From: Clostridia bacterium
GTDB lineage: Bacteria; Bacillota; Clostridia; Monoglobales; Monoglobaceae
NCBI GenBank assembly: GCA_017397725.1
Contig: JAFQIA010000007.1
Location: 43,152-107,151 of the forward strand
Length of the DNA stretch: 64,000 nt
Direction: 5' to 3'
Shown here: positions 51,891-61,087 of the stretch, in pieces
Position numbering within the stretch: the stretch's first letter is position 1
Layout: each line of letters starts with the position of its first letter
Position numbers and translations under genes: made by a program
Notes under the pieces: model-generated
Seen by the model: the letters and a program-made list of their open reading frames with translations, nothing else
Told to the model about the DNA's origin: nothing
The model's database searches: none

Positions 51891-52349
51891 CTAAAAATCT
51901 GCATTTATACCTTTCATAATCGCTTTTTCAGTTCCATGCTCTTTTTGGCATTCATATATCTCATAAAATGCTTTGTTGTCATACTCTCTGCAGACATAGC
52001 ATTCATAAGACCTACCAACACAACCGCCATTATCTCTGTAAGTGTATGGGAATGGTCCATAGATACCGCAACGGCATCCGGTACATCTGTGTACTTTGCC
52101 GGCTGCAACCTCTTCAGCAATCTCAAACACTTTACTGTCAAATTTGAATTCATCAAGCATTTCCTGCAGTTTATCTGCGTAAAAGACTATCAACTCCGAC
52201 TTTCCGTTTTTCTCATAATGAAACGGTTCAATTCGTTCATGGCACTCCATAAGTTTTCTCAAAAATTTAGCGTTTGGAGAGCCGTCGTCAAATTCTTCAT
52301 GAATCATAGAACATATAAGCAATCTTTCAGAGTTTTTTTCAGTATTCAT
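51891..52349 (-). CDS. Cysteine-cluster protein, paralogue B
   Basis: 152 residues. HRCTGCRCGI, PYTYRDNGGC and ECYVCRE near residues 91-125 mirror the cysteine module of the downstream gene, indicating a tandem duplication. ATG with AGGAGGT 6 bases upstream. No family recognised. Confidence 0.65.
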   Translation of the reverse strand: MNTEKNSERLLICSMIHEEFDDGSPNAKFLRKLMECHERIEPFHYEKNGKSELIVFYADKLQEMLDEFKFDSKVFEIAEEVAAGKVHRCTGCRCGIYGPFPYTYRDNGGCVGRSYECYVCREYDNKAFYEIYECQKEHGTEKAIMKGINADF

Positions 52350-52419
52350 ATGTTACCTCCTAAAATAGCAGGAGGATGCCGCAAGCACCCTCCCGAAAAT
52401 TAAATCTCCATACAAGAAT

Positions 52420-53430
52420 TTATGCAGCCATAGGCATATTCCAAATTTGCGCATTTCTAACGCCCATTCCGAACTGATTGCACATATCACGAAGCATTGT
52501 AAATTCTTCGTCTATGCCTGATAAATCCCTCTTTAGTATCATCTCATAATCTCTTTTCTTGGCTTCAAGCGATTGAATTTTGAGAACCCAACGATCAAGA
52601 ATTTTCTGACTTGTGTTTCCGTTCTGAATCAGTTTCCCGATACGCTTTTGGTATTCCTCAATTTCCCGTGCCATATCAAGATAAAACTCATGAGCCATCT
52701 TTTTTCTTTGCTTTTCATCATCCGCAACATACATTGAATTTATGCTGATATATTTAGCGTCCCTTTTACTGTTTGGATAGGTATATAAGTTTTCGTTACC
52801 TACCAACTCCATAAAGTCCTCTAAAAGCTGAATTTTGTGCATGTATGCCTTCGGAATGAAATAGTGATGACCTCTTGCGGATATACTGATTGCATTCATT
52901 TGTGATATATATTTTCCTGCCATAGTTTCAATACTGCGGTTTCCAATACAGTCCTGATACAGTTCAAACATCTGCTCAGCCTGCCTGAAATATCCTCGTA
53001 TATCTCTGCCGGATGTGTAATCAACATCTGAAAGCGTTATCGTTCCGCTTGCCTTATCAAGAATGATGTTTGCAAGTTTTTTGTATGTATTGGTGCTCTC
53101 ATACAAGGTTTCCTCTACTAACTCACGGGACAAAACTTCTGACTCAGCTCGTTTATTATCTCTGCAATATATTCTGGTTACTTTCTTTTCACCATTTACA
53201 GATTCTTCGATGCGGTCATAGATTTCTCCCGTTGCACTTCTATATGCATCGGTAATTGAAATTTTTTCGTTTACCTCAATAGGAAAACCTATCTGCTCAC
53301 AAACACTTTTAACACTATCCACTTTAACGACCATATTGGGAAGAGAATAATACATATACTTACCCATAATATTCTCTGCCTGACCGTTATCTGTGTTTAT
53401 CGCCATAAACTTATTTATACCATTACTCAT
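52420..53430 (-). CDS. Hypothetical element protein, 336 residues
   Basis: Not recognised with confidence. N-terminal YYSLPNMVVKVDSVKSVCEQ, a middle ISARGHHYFIPKAYMHKIQL near 183 and a coiled-coil-prone C-terminal part (AREIEEYQKRIGKLIQNGNT, near 260-310). Similar proteins of this size accompany replication genes in Firmicute plasmids and phages. ATG with AAAGGAGG 8 bases upstream. It is 13 bases downstream of the primase gene and ends in the same MPMAA/MPVAA-like tail, perhaps by chance. Confidence 0.6.
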   Translation of the reverse strand: MSNGINKFMAINTDNGQAENIMGKYMYYSLPNMVVKVDSVKSVCEQIGFPIEVNEKISITDAYRSATGEIYDRIEESVNGEKKVTRIYCRDNKRAESEVLSRELVEETLYESTNTYKKLANIILDKASGTITLSDVDYTSGRDIRGYFRQAEQMFELYQDCIGNRSIETMAGKYISQMNAISISARGHHYFIPKAYMHKIQLLEDFMELVGNENLYTYPNSKRDAKYISINSMYVADDEKQRKKMAHEFYLDMAREIEEYQKRIGKLIQNGNTSQKILDRWVLKIQSLEAKKRDYEMILKRDLSGIDEEFTMLRDMCNQFGMGVRNAQIWNMPMAA

Positions 53431-53443
53431 TTTATAACCTCCT

Positions 53444-54532
53444 TTAAGCGGCCACAGGCATTGCCTGTGACTGCTTTTCTAATACTTTAGCGAGAAAATA
53501 ATCATCTAAACCTTTGTATGCAGGGTTCCAAGTGCAACTAATGTTTTCTACACCCGTACCGTTAAGTGCTGTCCTAAGTGCTATCATAGCCTTTTTTACT
53601 TCGGGCTTTGAACGCTTATCCATATCCATAGCCTCGTAAATTCGAGTTATTCCCAATTCATTGATTATCTCGGGAAGATATGTAATTGCATTTACACCCG
53701 GAACAGCTATAAACAACTGCCCGTTTGATAAAACACTTGTTACATCTGCTTTCATTGCGCCTTCTGTCAAACAAGCTTCTTTTGCATTTGTATCACCAAC
53801 AATGTGTATCCACGGTTTAGCTCCGGTTCCGCTCGGATAGTGTTTACTTGAAAACCATCTGAACTTCTTTTCATCTGAATCCGCCGGAACATCCAATCGC
53901 ATCTGCAGTCCTTGGATATATCCCTCGTGATTACAGACCGGAATAAAAATACCACCGTATTTGTTTATATACATCTGCAAATCGCCATATTTATCAATAT
54001 AAAAACCGGGAATACCGATTAAATCGTGCTTTGACGCAAGTTTTTCTAAAACCTCACGCCTGAACACTCTATCCATCGGCATACTGCGATACATAAACTG
54101 ATGAATGTGCCTGAATGACAAACCACGCATTTCAAGTGCATGTCTGTGTGCCGTATTCAGTTTTAGAAGACTTAAAAAATCATAATATACATTATGCCTG
54201 TCCTCAATTGACCGAATCGGCATTTCATCGACTTCACTATACTGCACTACAGCAGGCTCAAAATTTTCTTTATTTCCTCTTAAAACTTCACACGCCTCTT
54301 TATTGGATACACCGTACAACTTTGCATACAATGTAACACTGTTTCCGCTCTCTCCGCATTTAAAACAATTAAAGCGTTCTTTTTGACGATTGATACCTAA
54401 ATGATACTTTCTGTCATTACAAAACGGACATAATGCCTTAAACTCAACATCGTTGCTGTTTTTCGGGTGGAATTGTATCCCGCAATACTTTGCAACCTCA
54501 ATTATGTCAAAATGTTCATACTCAAAAGCCAT
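53444..54532 (-). CDS. DNA primase-like protein (CHC2 zinc finger, Toprim-like)
   Basis: 362 residues. The N-terminal CHC2-type zinc finger has CPFCNDRKYHLGI and FNCFKCGESGN (residues about 35-63). The C-terminal half resembles the Toprim/DUF3854 module, with EACLTEGAMKADVTSVL near 257 (Toprim Glu) and RIYEAMDMDKRSK near 305 (DxD). It would prime element replication. ATG with AAGGAGG 9 bases upstream, 1 base after the SbcC-like gene. Confidence 0.85.
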   Translation of the reverse strand: MAFEYEHFDIIEVAKYCGIQFHPKNSNDVEFKALCPFCNDRKYHLGINRQKERFNCFKCGESGNSVTLYAKLYGVSNKEACEVLRGNKENFEPAVVQYSEVDEMPIRSIEDRHNVYYDFLSLLKLNTAHRHALEMRGLSFRHIHQFMYRSMPMDRVFRREVLEKLASKHDLIGIPGFYIDKYGDLQMYINKYGGIFIPVCNHEGYIQGLQMRLDVPADSDEKKFRWFSSKHYPSGTGAKPWIHIVGDTNAKEACLTEGAMKADVTSVLSNGQLFIAVPGVNAITYLPEIINELGITRIYEAMDMDKRSKPEVKKAMIALRTALNGTGVENISCTWNPAYKGLDDYFLAKVLEKQSQAMPVAA

Positions 54533-54533
54533 A

Positions 54534-56291
54534 TTACGCAGCCTCCTTCATTTGAACATTTTGAAGTTGAGGATTATGAACTGCAAGTTCAGTTCCTCTT
54601 GCATAGGCTAAAATAACCTGACCTCTTACCGGACTCAGCTTTGTTGTAATACACTCTGCATTGTCAATGTAAGTGGGATATTCAAGACCTGTAAGCCTTG
54701 CAAGTAATTCCGAAACCTCCAATCCTGCTTTGATTTTCTCAGAGGTAGAGAGCCAGCGATAATCTTTGCCATCATAAGTGAACACAAAGACATCTTTAAT
54801 TTCTCCGGTTGTTTTGGCAACATCATAGAGTTTTATAGATGCTCGGTTCATTTTAAGCTGGTTCAAAGTAATTTCCGCTTTCTTTGCAGCAAATTCTCCA
54901 ACAGCGTGAAGAAGGTTTTTAACCTCAATTCTTCGTGCATCATTAGCAGCAACACTCTTTTCAATGGCTGCAATTTTCTCGGGAATTTTATCTGTTTCAC
55001 AAAGAAGCTCAACCTCTTTTGCATAATCATCCGCCTGTTTAATAAGGCTTGTAAGTTCCGCAAATTCTTCTTCAGTAAGATTGCCGTATTTGATTTTGTC
55101 TTCAATCATTGCAATTTCAGACACATCAGCAGTCCCTAAAGAAGCGAGTTCTGCCTCGTATTTCTTGATATCCTCTGCCTTAAATTCTTCGAATTTATCT
55201 TGGCTTTTTTTATCAAGCTCCAGAAGTTCCTTTTGTGCTGATACTGCACTCTGTCCTTTTACAACAGTTTCATCATACTGCTTTTTAAGTGTTGCAATGA
55301 TTTCTCTGTAGTTAGACTCGGTAACAACTGAAAAACATGTGGGGCATTTATCTCCAACCTTAATTCCTTTTGCCTGCGCTGCAAGCTTAGAGCATAAGGC
55401 TTTTAAGCTTTCAATTTCTGCATTTACCTTTTGTATTTCAGCAGCAAACTTTGAAACATACTGTCTGCTTTTAGCTTCAGCCAATTTTTCGTGTAGGCTT
55501 GCACGCCTGTCGTTAGATAATGATGTCGCAATTTTAGCCTGTTCAGACTTTAACGCTTCAATATCAATTCCGGCAAACTGCTTTTCTTCTAAAGCGGTTT
55601 TCCTATCTACAATGCTTTGACCTCTCTGCAGAACTGCGTCAACCTTTTCTGTGGCTTCTCTCTGTTGTGTTTTTAAAGCATCAATCTGTCCTTCAAAATA
55701 AGTAGCGGTTTCGTCAATCTCCTTTAACTCTTCGCGCTTTTTCTTAGCGTAAAATTCAGGATCAAGCAGACTTTCATTTTCAAGCAGTGACCTTGTGTTT
55801 TCACTAAGCAATGCCAGAACATCCTCTTGTTTTACAGGAGGCAGAAGCTTTTGCAAAAACTCTCTGCCACTGTCTGCAACCCTTTCTATAAAATACAAAG
55901 GATTCAGTACCGAAAGAAAAATATCCTTTTCTGCAAATTGTGTCGCAAGGTCCGTCTGGCGTAATTGCAAGGTATCCATAGTAATTGTTGTGTTACTGCC
56001 GTTTCTTCTGCGGATAAGAGTATGTACTTCGCCGTTTTCATCAACGAATCTGACTTCAACTTTTATTTCCTTACATTCGGAATTCTGAAGTCTGTCACAG
56101 CTCTTTTCACCCCAAAAGGGAGTACCGCAAAAAGCATATGCAATAGCATCAGCGATTGTGGATTTACCCTGACCGTTTCCGCCGGATATATAGGATAATC
56201 TGCTTAAATTAACCTCGTAAGGTTCCTTAAATCTCTTAAACCCCTCCATTTTTACGCTTAAAATACAAAACTTTTTTATTCGTTCCCTCAT
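54534..56291 (-). CDS. SbcC/Rad50-like AAA ATPase
   Basis: 585 residues. Walker A GGNGQGKSTIADAIAYA is near residue 34, long coiled coils lie about 170-300 and 330-480, and a Rad50-type zinc hook CPTC is near 316. The C-terminal part is short for SbcC (no clear LSGG signature; RWLSTSEKIKAGLEV near 525 may replace it). It is likely an element-type recombination ATPase acting with the Rad52-like annealase upstream. ATG with GGAGGT upstream. Confidence 0.85.
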   Translation of the reverse strand: MRERIKKFCILSVKMEGFKRFKEPYEVNLSRLSYISGGNGQGKSTIADAIAYAFCGTPFWGEKSCDRLQNSECKEIKVEVRFVDENGEVHTLIRRRNGSNTTITMDTLQLRQTDLATQFAEKDIFLSVLNPLYFIERVADSGREFLQKLLPPVKQEDVLALLSENTRSLLENESLLDPEFYAKKKREELKEIDETATYFEGQIDALKTQQREATEKVDAVLQRGQSIVDRKTALEEKQFAGIDIEALKSEQAKIATSLSNDRRASLHEKLAEAKSRQYVSKFAAEIQKVNAEIESLKALCSKLAAQAKGIKVGDKCPTCFSVVTESNYREIIATLKKQYDETVVKGQSAVSAQKELLELDKKSQDKFEEFKAEDIKKYEAELASLGTADVSEIAMIEDKIKYGNLTEEEFAELTSLIKQADDYAKEVELLCETDKIPEKIAAIEKSVAANDARRIEVKNLLHAVGEFAAKKAEITLNQLKMNRASIKLYDVAKTTGEIKDVFVFTYDGKDYRWLSTSEKIKAGLEVSELLARLTGLEYPTYIDNAECITTKLSPVRGQVILAYARGTELAVHNPQLQNVQMKEAA

Positions 56292-56310
56292 AACAATTTA
56301 CCTCCATCTT

Positions 56311-57198
56311 TTATGCCGCCAGCTCATAGGAATCAAGAATTGAGTAATTGCCATAAGCATTTTTACCCGTTCTGCCTTTTAGGTTCATAATCTTGATACC
56401 TACCTTGAGATTAGGATCGGCGCCGTTCATAAACACAGTGCTTTTGCCGTTACCTTTGGATAATTCGAGCTTACTGCGTTTCTTTTCACCTTCGCCCTCA
56501 ACACGAATGTTTGTAATTTCATAAACTTCCGCTTGAGAATTTCCCTGTTGCTGTGGCTTCTGTCCTTGTTCTCCTGTAGGAGCAGGTGCTTTTGGTGCAG
56601 ATTGGTTGTTGCCTTTCGGCTGATTTCCTGCAGGTGCTTGTGTGTTTCCACCTAAAGACGCTGCAACTTTTTCACCAAAGACATTTTTTATAATACCAAG
56701 GTACTCTGCTTTCAAACGCTCCTTTTCAGAATCAGCGACTACATAACTTTTACCTCTTTTTGTCGCCTTAACCCATACAGGCTCCATCTTATACATATAT
56801 CTACCGACATTCCATTTGACTGCTGCTCTTTTGAAAGAATCACTAAGTCCGCCTTTGATAGACTCTATATCCGTATTTTCTGCACCGTCAGTTTTTCCAA
56901 GCCATTCCTTTCGTTCTTCGTTATACACATAAATAGTGCAAAGCTGAGAACGAATTTCCTTGACTGTGGTTTTATCCCTTTCGGTAACTGTTTCGGTATA
57001 GGTATGCCAGCTTTCGTAACTGTCATTCCAATTCTTCTGACCGATAACCTGGTCGAATCTGTCCTCGACAGCTCTTGCATCTAAATACGGAACTGCAAAG
57101 CCTTCCAATTTAGTCGTATCGACATACTGTAATCTCCAGTGAACATCTGAATATGGGAACGGTTGTCCCAATGCTTCCAAAATTTGATTATCACTCAT
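56311..57198 (-). CDS. Rad52/Rad22-family single-strand annealing protein
   Basis: 295 residues. The Rad52 core is clear: WRLQYVDTTKLEGFAVPYLD near 22, EDRFDQVIGQKNW near 45, IKGGLSDSFKRAAVKWNVGR near 114 and YMYKMEPVWVKA near 135. A Gln/Pro-rich linker (about 180-215) leads to a small beta-rich tail (VFMNGADPNLKVGIKIMNLK). It pairs complementary single strands. ATG with AAGGAGG upstream. It lies between the SbcC-like ATPase and the E2-like gene. Confidence 0.9.
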   Translation of the reverse strand: MSDNQILEALGQPFPYSDVHWRLQYVDTTKLEGFAVPYLDARAVEDRFDQVIGQKNWNDSYESWHTYTETVTERDKTTVKEIRSQLCTIYVYNEERKEWLGKTDGAENTDIESIKGGLSDSFKRAAVKWNVGRYMYKMEPVWVKATKRGKSYVVADSEKERLKAEYLGIIKNVFGEKVAASLGGNTQAPAGNQPKGNNQSAPKAPAPTGEQGQKPQQQGNSQAEVYEITNIRVEGEGEKKRSKLELSKGNGKSTVFMNGADPNLKVGIKIMNLKGRTGKNAYGNYSILDSYELAA

Positions 57199-57212
57199 AT
57201 AAAATATCCTCC

Positions 57213-57869
57213 TTAACTATTTACGAAGTCCTGCAAAGTACGGTTCATAGGTATCAAGACATCGGTATAATAAAATTCCGGTGTTTTATCCTTCAGTGTT
57301 TCAAGCAGATTTCTCAACTCCATATCAAGCTTTGTTCTGCCTGTATGGTAATGGTCGTTATTGTTAGGCATTGCCATTATAAGATGCATAACCCCGTCAA
57401 GCTGATGTAACGACTTTATTCTCGGCAGTCTGTTACCACCGCAACAAAGTCTAAAATCACTGACATTAGATAGTGGATATTCATACATCTTTGATTTAGG
57501 TGTAAGCATCCCTTCATCCACAACTCCGAGATTTACGCAAGAAATATATTCGCCTTGTATTGTGAAACCGAACACTAACCTCGGAAGAGGAAAATTCTTG
57601 TATTCAGTATTCATATACACAATGTCGCTATATCTTGCAGGAAACTCAATACAAAGCTTCTTACAATCTCGGTCTCCAATTGCAAAATGAAACGAACCAC
57701 TTGGCAAAATACCGCTTGAAACTGCTCCGGTCCTTATAGAGTCCCTGATACAGTTTATAAACACATCTGGCTCAACCGTCTTTACTTTTTTTACTCCGTT
57801 TTCAACATCTTCTACAAACACTTTTCCGTCAGTATTGATATGAATAATCAATTCATCATTACGCTGCAC
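57213..57869 (-). CDS. PRTRC protein B-like, prokaryotic E2-like protein
   Basis: 218 residues. Segment FPLPRLVFGFTIQG (near 95), LGVVDEGMLTPKSKMYEYPL (near 116), NVSDFRLCCGGNRLP (near 137) and the tail DHYHTG ... FYYTDVLIPMNRTLQDFV (near 172-216) follow the pattern of PRTRC system protein B / Prok-E2 family D. Cysteines in LCCGG sit where that family keeps its conserved Cys. GTG 57869 is chosen from GGAGG 8 bases upstream. The partner E1-like and JAB-like proteins are encoded in the same run. Confidence 0.72.
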   Translation of the reverse strand: MQRNDELIIHINTDGKVFVEDVENGVKKVKTVEPDVFINCIRDSIRTGAVSSGILPSGSFHFAIGDRDCKKLCIEFPARYSDIVYMNTEYKNFPLPRLVFGFTIQGEYISCVNLGVVDEGMLTPKSKMYEYPLSNVSDFRLCCGGNRLPRIKSLHQLDGVMHLIMAMPNNNDHYHTGRTKLDMELRNLLETLKDKTPEFYYTDVLIPMNRTLQDFVNS

Positions 57870-58464
57870 ACGGAACACCTCCAATACACATAGATTTCTG
57901 AAGGCGTTTTTTTCGCCGTGCTTGTCTGTATTTTTCTTGCAATTTAGGAAGTTCTTCTTTGAATAAACTCATAACCCGGACAACCCACATACACAGTGGA
58001 ATTTCCTCACAGAACTCGTACCACCAAAGAACCTCTAACTGAGCGCCTTTTCTTTTGTTGCCAATCATATAATCAATGTTATATGAATAAAACCCTCTAA
58101 GACCTTCTATTTTGCGTGCGATTTCTGCAATATATCGGTTTTCTTTTCCTTTATTGCCCTCCAACCGATGCAGTTTTCTTGCAAGTTTATAATACTTTTG
58201 CATTTCTTTTGAACTGTATGCCCATATGTTTACCTCTCCATCACAATCACTGTAACCATGCTTGTCATAAAGTCTTTCATTATTTATGACTATCGGAGCA
58301 GCACAACCAATAGCCTCCATTATGATTTCATAATATATGTCAGGCTCTAATTGGTCATTCTTGAACCATTTTTCCAAATGATATATGCCAGCATCGTGAT
58401 AAATTTTCAGCATACATACAAGCCATAACAATTCTCTTGAAAATGAACTTGTTTCGATTTTCAT
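57859..58464 (-). CDS. Hypothetical protein in the PRTRC-like cassette
   Basis: 201 residues, basic C-terminus (EKYRQARRKKRLQKS). N-terminal SFSRELLWLVCMLKIYHDAG and a Trp-rich LEVLWWYEFCEEIPLCMWVV near 145-165. No recognised family. It overlaps the E2-like gene by 11 bases. The position between E2-like and methyltransferase genes would suit a PRTRC protein F or E equivalent, but I see no sequence proof. Confidence 0.65.
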   Translation of the reverse strand: MKIETSSFSRELLWLVCMLKIYHDAGIYHLEKWFKNDQLEPDIYYEIIMEAIGCAAPIVINNERLYDKHGYSDCDGEVNIWAYSSKEMQKYYKLARKLHRLEGNKGKENRYIAEIARKIEGLRGFYSYNIDYMIGNKRKGAQLEVLWWYEFCEEIPLCMWVVRVMSLFKEELPKLQEKYRQARRKKRLQKSMCIGGVPCAA

Positions 58465-58473
58465 TTTTACCTC

Positions 58474-58785
58474 CTAAAAAAATTTTCTTGCCATCAATGA
58501 TTTTGCGGGCATTTTCATAAAAACATTAACAACTTTCCCAATCCTATCGAGTTTATCTTCGATATAGGGCATTTTGTTGTCGATTAACTCTGTTATGTCA
58601 TCTTCATCAAATTCATCAAAATTAATATCTCTGACGAATATAGGTTCCTCTCTGATGTCTTTTTTGATGATATTCTCGTAGATATAGAGTTCTCCGACAG
58701 TTTCTATGAATTCCGGCTCTAAACCTGTATCTTCCGCATTTCTCATTGATGCAATCATCTTCGATAAATCTACTTTATACTCCAT
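58474..58785 (-). CDS. Small acidic hypothetical protein
   Basis: 103 residues with a very acidic middle (RDINFDEFDEDDITELIDNK). No family recognised. ATG with AGAGAGG upstream. Part of the cassette operon, 15 bases after the methyltransferase gene. Confidence 0.65.
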   Translation of the reverse strand: MEYKVDLSKMIASMRNAEDTGLEPEFIETVGELYIYENIIKKDIREEPIFVRDINFDEFDEDDITELIDNKMPYIEDKLDRIGKVVNVFMKMPAKSLMARKFF

Positions 58786-58799
58786 AAATTAACCTCTCT

Positions 58800-60164
58800 T
58801 TACGCCAACCGTTTCACTCCTTCGGGGGTAAGTATGTTAAATAACATTCTGTTTACCCTTGTTTCCGATAGAAGATTTAGGTCTTCATTTTCTCTCCGTC
58901 TAATTTCCTTGATTACACGACCTTTTATAACATGCGGGCATTCACAGTCAACATAACCGTTTATAAGTCCGCTGCCGCCAATTAAGCCAACCTGACCGAT
59001 ATTCAAAGGTAGCAGTGGGCGTTTCTCCATTGAGTCAATCCTGCTTTTTTCAAAAAACATATTAATGGATTTTGATGCCGCAAGCTGGCGTTGGAGTTCG
59101 CCTAAATTAAACTTTGCTCCTTTAAATAAATCTACCGTTTTAGGTAAATCAGGCACCTCATAGCGTTCTGCTTGCAAGGTGTCAATCATTGGAATCTTTT
59201 CAGGGAGCATAGCATACTGAGAAAGTATTTCCGCCTGCTCACTTCCATCATCCTTCGTCTTTTTTATCCCCATTACCAAAATCTGCTTATGCTTTTCAAA
59301 TTCACTGTCTAAAAATCTGTAAACAGAAATATCTCTGAAATTATCACAGATTACTCTGCAAATGTCATAAGTAAGCCGATAGTAAGGAATGATATACATT
59401 AAAATCCCATTTTGCATCAAATGATGAATGCTTTCAACAATAAACCTTTTTTCGCTTCTTGCTTTAGTTCCGTTTTCTCCAATAACATTAAGATACGGCG
59501 GATTCAAAAACAATGCGTGAAATGATTCCCAACCAATATTGGAATGAAAATAACTTCCAAATCCAACACGGTCAAGTCTTTTTTCAGCTTCATGCCCACG
59601 TGCTTCATCAATTTCTGTCCCATAGGTTACGCATTCATTACCCATAGCAAGAACTTCAAGTGCTAATCCTTCTCCACAGCAAGGATCTAAAATGTTGATA
59701 CTGCTTTCAGGAAATTTCAAAGCACTTTTTATCATCTTTACATGAGCAATATCCGTAGGATAATATCCCATCCTTACATTGTTCATAAGATTACCGATAA
59801 TTCTTGCATTTACTGTTTCGTTATGGGGAATTTCATCTTTTAATCTCTCCAACGCTGATACAAGTTTCGTATAATCCGGTGTCATAAGATTGAACTGTTT
59901 AACCGCACCATACATTTTGTTAGCAAATTCTGCCGCTTGCATCATATCTGACTCTGAAAATAACAATCGCAATGTTCTCACATTATCCATAAGGTCAGCC
60001 TTTAGATTTTCCAAATCGGTATAAGTATCTTTGGCTCGTTGCATATTGCCTTTTTGACCGTAGATATCTACAGCACGCCTTTTTATCGGCATAGCCTCTA
60101 TAATACCTATCAGCTTCGTGTCAATTTCTGCAAACTTATCAAGAACATAATACTTTTTATCCAT
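58800..60164 (-). CDS. DNA adenine-type methyltransferase (DUF6094-like)
   Basis: 454 residues. SAM motif ILDPCCGEGLALEVLA is near 158 and the N6-adenine catalytic motif NPPY in HALFLNPPYLNV near 217. A helical N-terminal region of about 130 residues and a C-terminal 150 residues without motif flank it. NPPY enzymes methylate adenine N6 in DNA. No restriction enzyme is nearby, so host-mimicry or regulation of element DNA is more likely. ATG overlaps the small upstream gene stop by 1 base. Confidence 0.85.
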   Translation of the reverse strand: MDKKYYVLDKFAEIDTKLIGIIEAMPIKRRAVDIYGQKGNMQRAKDTYTDLENLKADLMDNVRTLRLLFSESDMMQAAEFANKMYGAVKQFNLMTPDYTKLVSALERLKDEIPHNETVNARIIGNLMNNVRMGYYPTDIAHVKMIKSALKFPESSINILDPCCGEGLALEVLAMGNECVTYGTEIDEARGHEAEKRLDRVGFGSYFHSNIGWESFHALFLNPPYLNVIGENGTKARSEKRFIVESIHHLMQNGILMYIIPYYRLTYDICRVICDNFRDISVYRFLDSEFEKHKQILVMGIKKTKDDGSEQAEILSQYAMLPEKIPMIDTLQAERYEVPDLPKTVDLFKGAKFNLGELQRQLAASKSINMFFEKSRIDSMEKRPLLPLNIGQVGLIGGSGLINGYVDCECPHVIKGRVIKEIRRRENEDLNLLSETRVNRMLFNILTPEGVKRLA

Positions 60165-60352
60165 TATGCAGCCCTCCCGATATCGAAATTCATATTATGA
60201 CATTCCGTTTCGGTATGGCTTGTTTCAAAGCATTGTTCACATCCAAACTTATCTACTGTTTCCAATTTTTCAGTGATTGTTGTAACTGTTTTTTCAGGAG
60301 TCATAACTACCTTCTTAATTTGAGTTAATACAAAATCTCTATTATTCGCCAT
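60164..60352 (-). CDS. Small cysteine-containing protein next to the ThiF-like gene
   Basis: 62 residues: a beta-prone first half (DFVLTQIKKVVMTPEKTVTT) and a second half with CEQC and a third Cys in TECHNM. ATG 60352 has AGAGG 8 bases upstream. Its length equals PRTRC protein C (a ubiquitin-like fold), but I see no clear sequence match, and the cysteines suggest metal binding. Function unknown. Confidence 0.6.
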   Translation of the reverse strand: MANNRDFVLTQIKKVVMTPEKTVTTITEKLETVDKFGCEQCFETSHTETECHNMNFDIGRAA

Positions 60353-60364
60353 ATACACTACCTC

Positions 60365-61087
60365 TCATGCAACTGTTTTCATCAGCAGTTTTCTTGAAGA
60401 AAATGTGATTCGATTATTCCTTAAATTACCTTCAATGAGCAGATGATAAAGCATACTGATTACTGCACTGGATGCAAAAACATTAGCTGCAATACTTTGC
60501 GGAGCTGATACGCTTCTTTCTGCACATGAAAGTTCTGACGGAAATTTCTCCGTGTCTTTCAAAAGGTCTGGATAAACACTTGCCACAGGTTTTGAGATAA
60601 CTCTGCCACTCATTTTGACACCGCATATAACCTGTCCCGTAAATTCACCATTACCCGAATCAATGTAAATAATATCGTCTAATTTCTTAAAGACATTGTT
60701 ACACATAATTCTTGAACGGTTATTATCCACAGCACCGATTAAAATGCTGATAGGTTTATTTGAGCTTCTGCCGCTACTCTCAAATCTAAGTAATTCAAGT
60801 AACTGTTGTTCATTCTCGATAAAATCAGGAATGTACTCAGTTTCTATTCCAAATACTTCGGAATATCTTTCTGCCATTACCTGTGCCTTGTTTTCTCCAA
60901 TATCACATTCAGCAAAATTCTGTCTGATTAGGTTTTTCTGTTCAACAATATCTCCATCTGCAATGATAATTCTGCAAGGTCTTCCGGACGCATAGGCTAT
61001 TCGATACAAATGAGGAATTACATATCCACCTGTACCACCTGCACCGATAACTACTATCTTTACAGGTCTGTCAAGAGAAAGTTTCAT
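60365..61087 (-). CDS. ThiF/E1-like adenylyltransferase (PRTRC ThiF type)
   Basis: 240 residues. Nucleotide-binding VVIGAGGTGGYVIPHLYRIA is near 12-31, IADGDIVEQKNLIRQNFAEC near 42-61 carries the E1 Asp and Arg, and GENKAQVMAERY follows. A candidate catalytic Cys lies in ELSCAERSVS near 190. It lacks the ThiF zinc cysteines. It should adenylate the C-terminus of a ubiquitin-like or sulfur-carrier partner. ATGA overlap with the JAB gene shows coupled translation. Confidence 0.88.
   Translation of the reverse strand: MKLSLDRPVKIVVIGAGGTGGYVIPHLYRIAYASGRPCRIIIADGDIVEQKNLIRQNFAECDIGENKAQVMAERYSEVFGIETEYIPDFIENEQQLLELLRFESSGRSSNKPISILIGAVDNNRSRIMCNNVFKKLDDIIYIDSGNGEFTGQVICGVKMSGRVISKPVASVYPDLLKDTEKFPSELSCAERSVSAPQSIAANVFASSAVISMLYHLLIEGNLRNNRITFSSRKLLMKTVA

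Noticed and set aside
58800..60164. Restriction-modification system
   Set aside because: Only a methyltransferase is present; no endonuclease or specificity gene lies within several kilobases.
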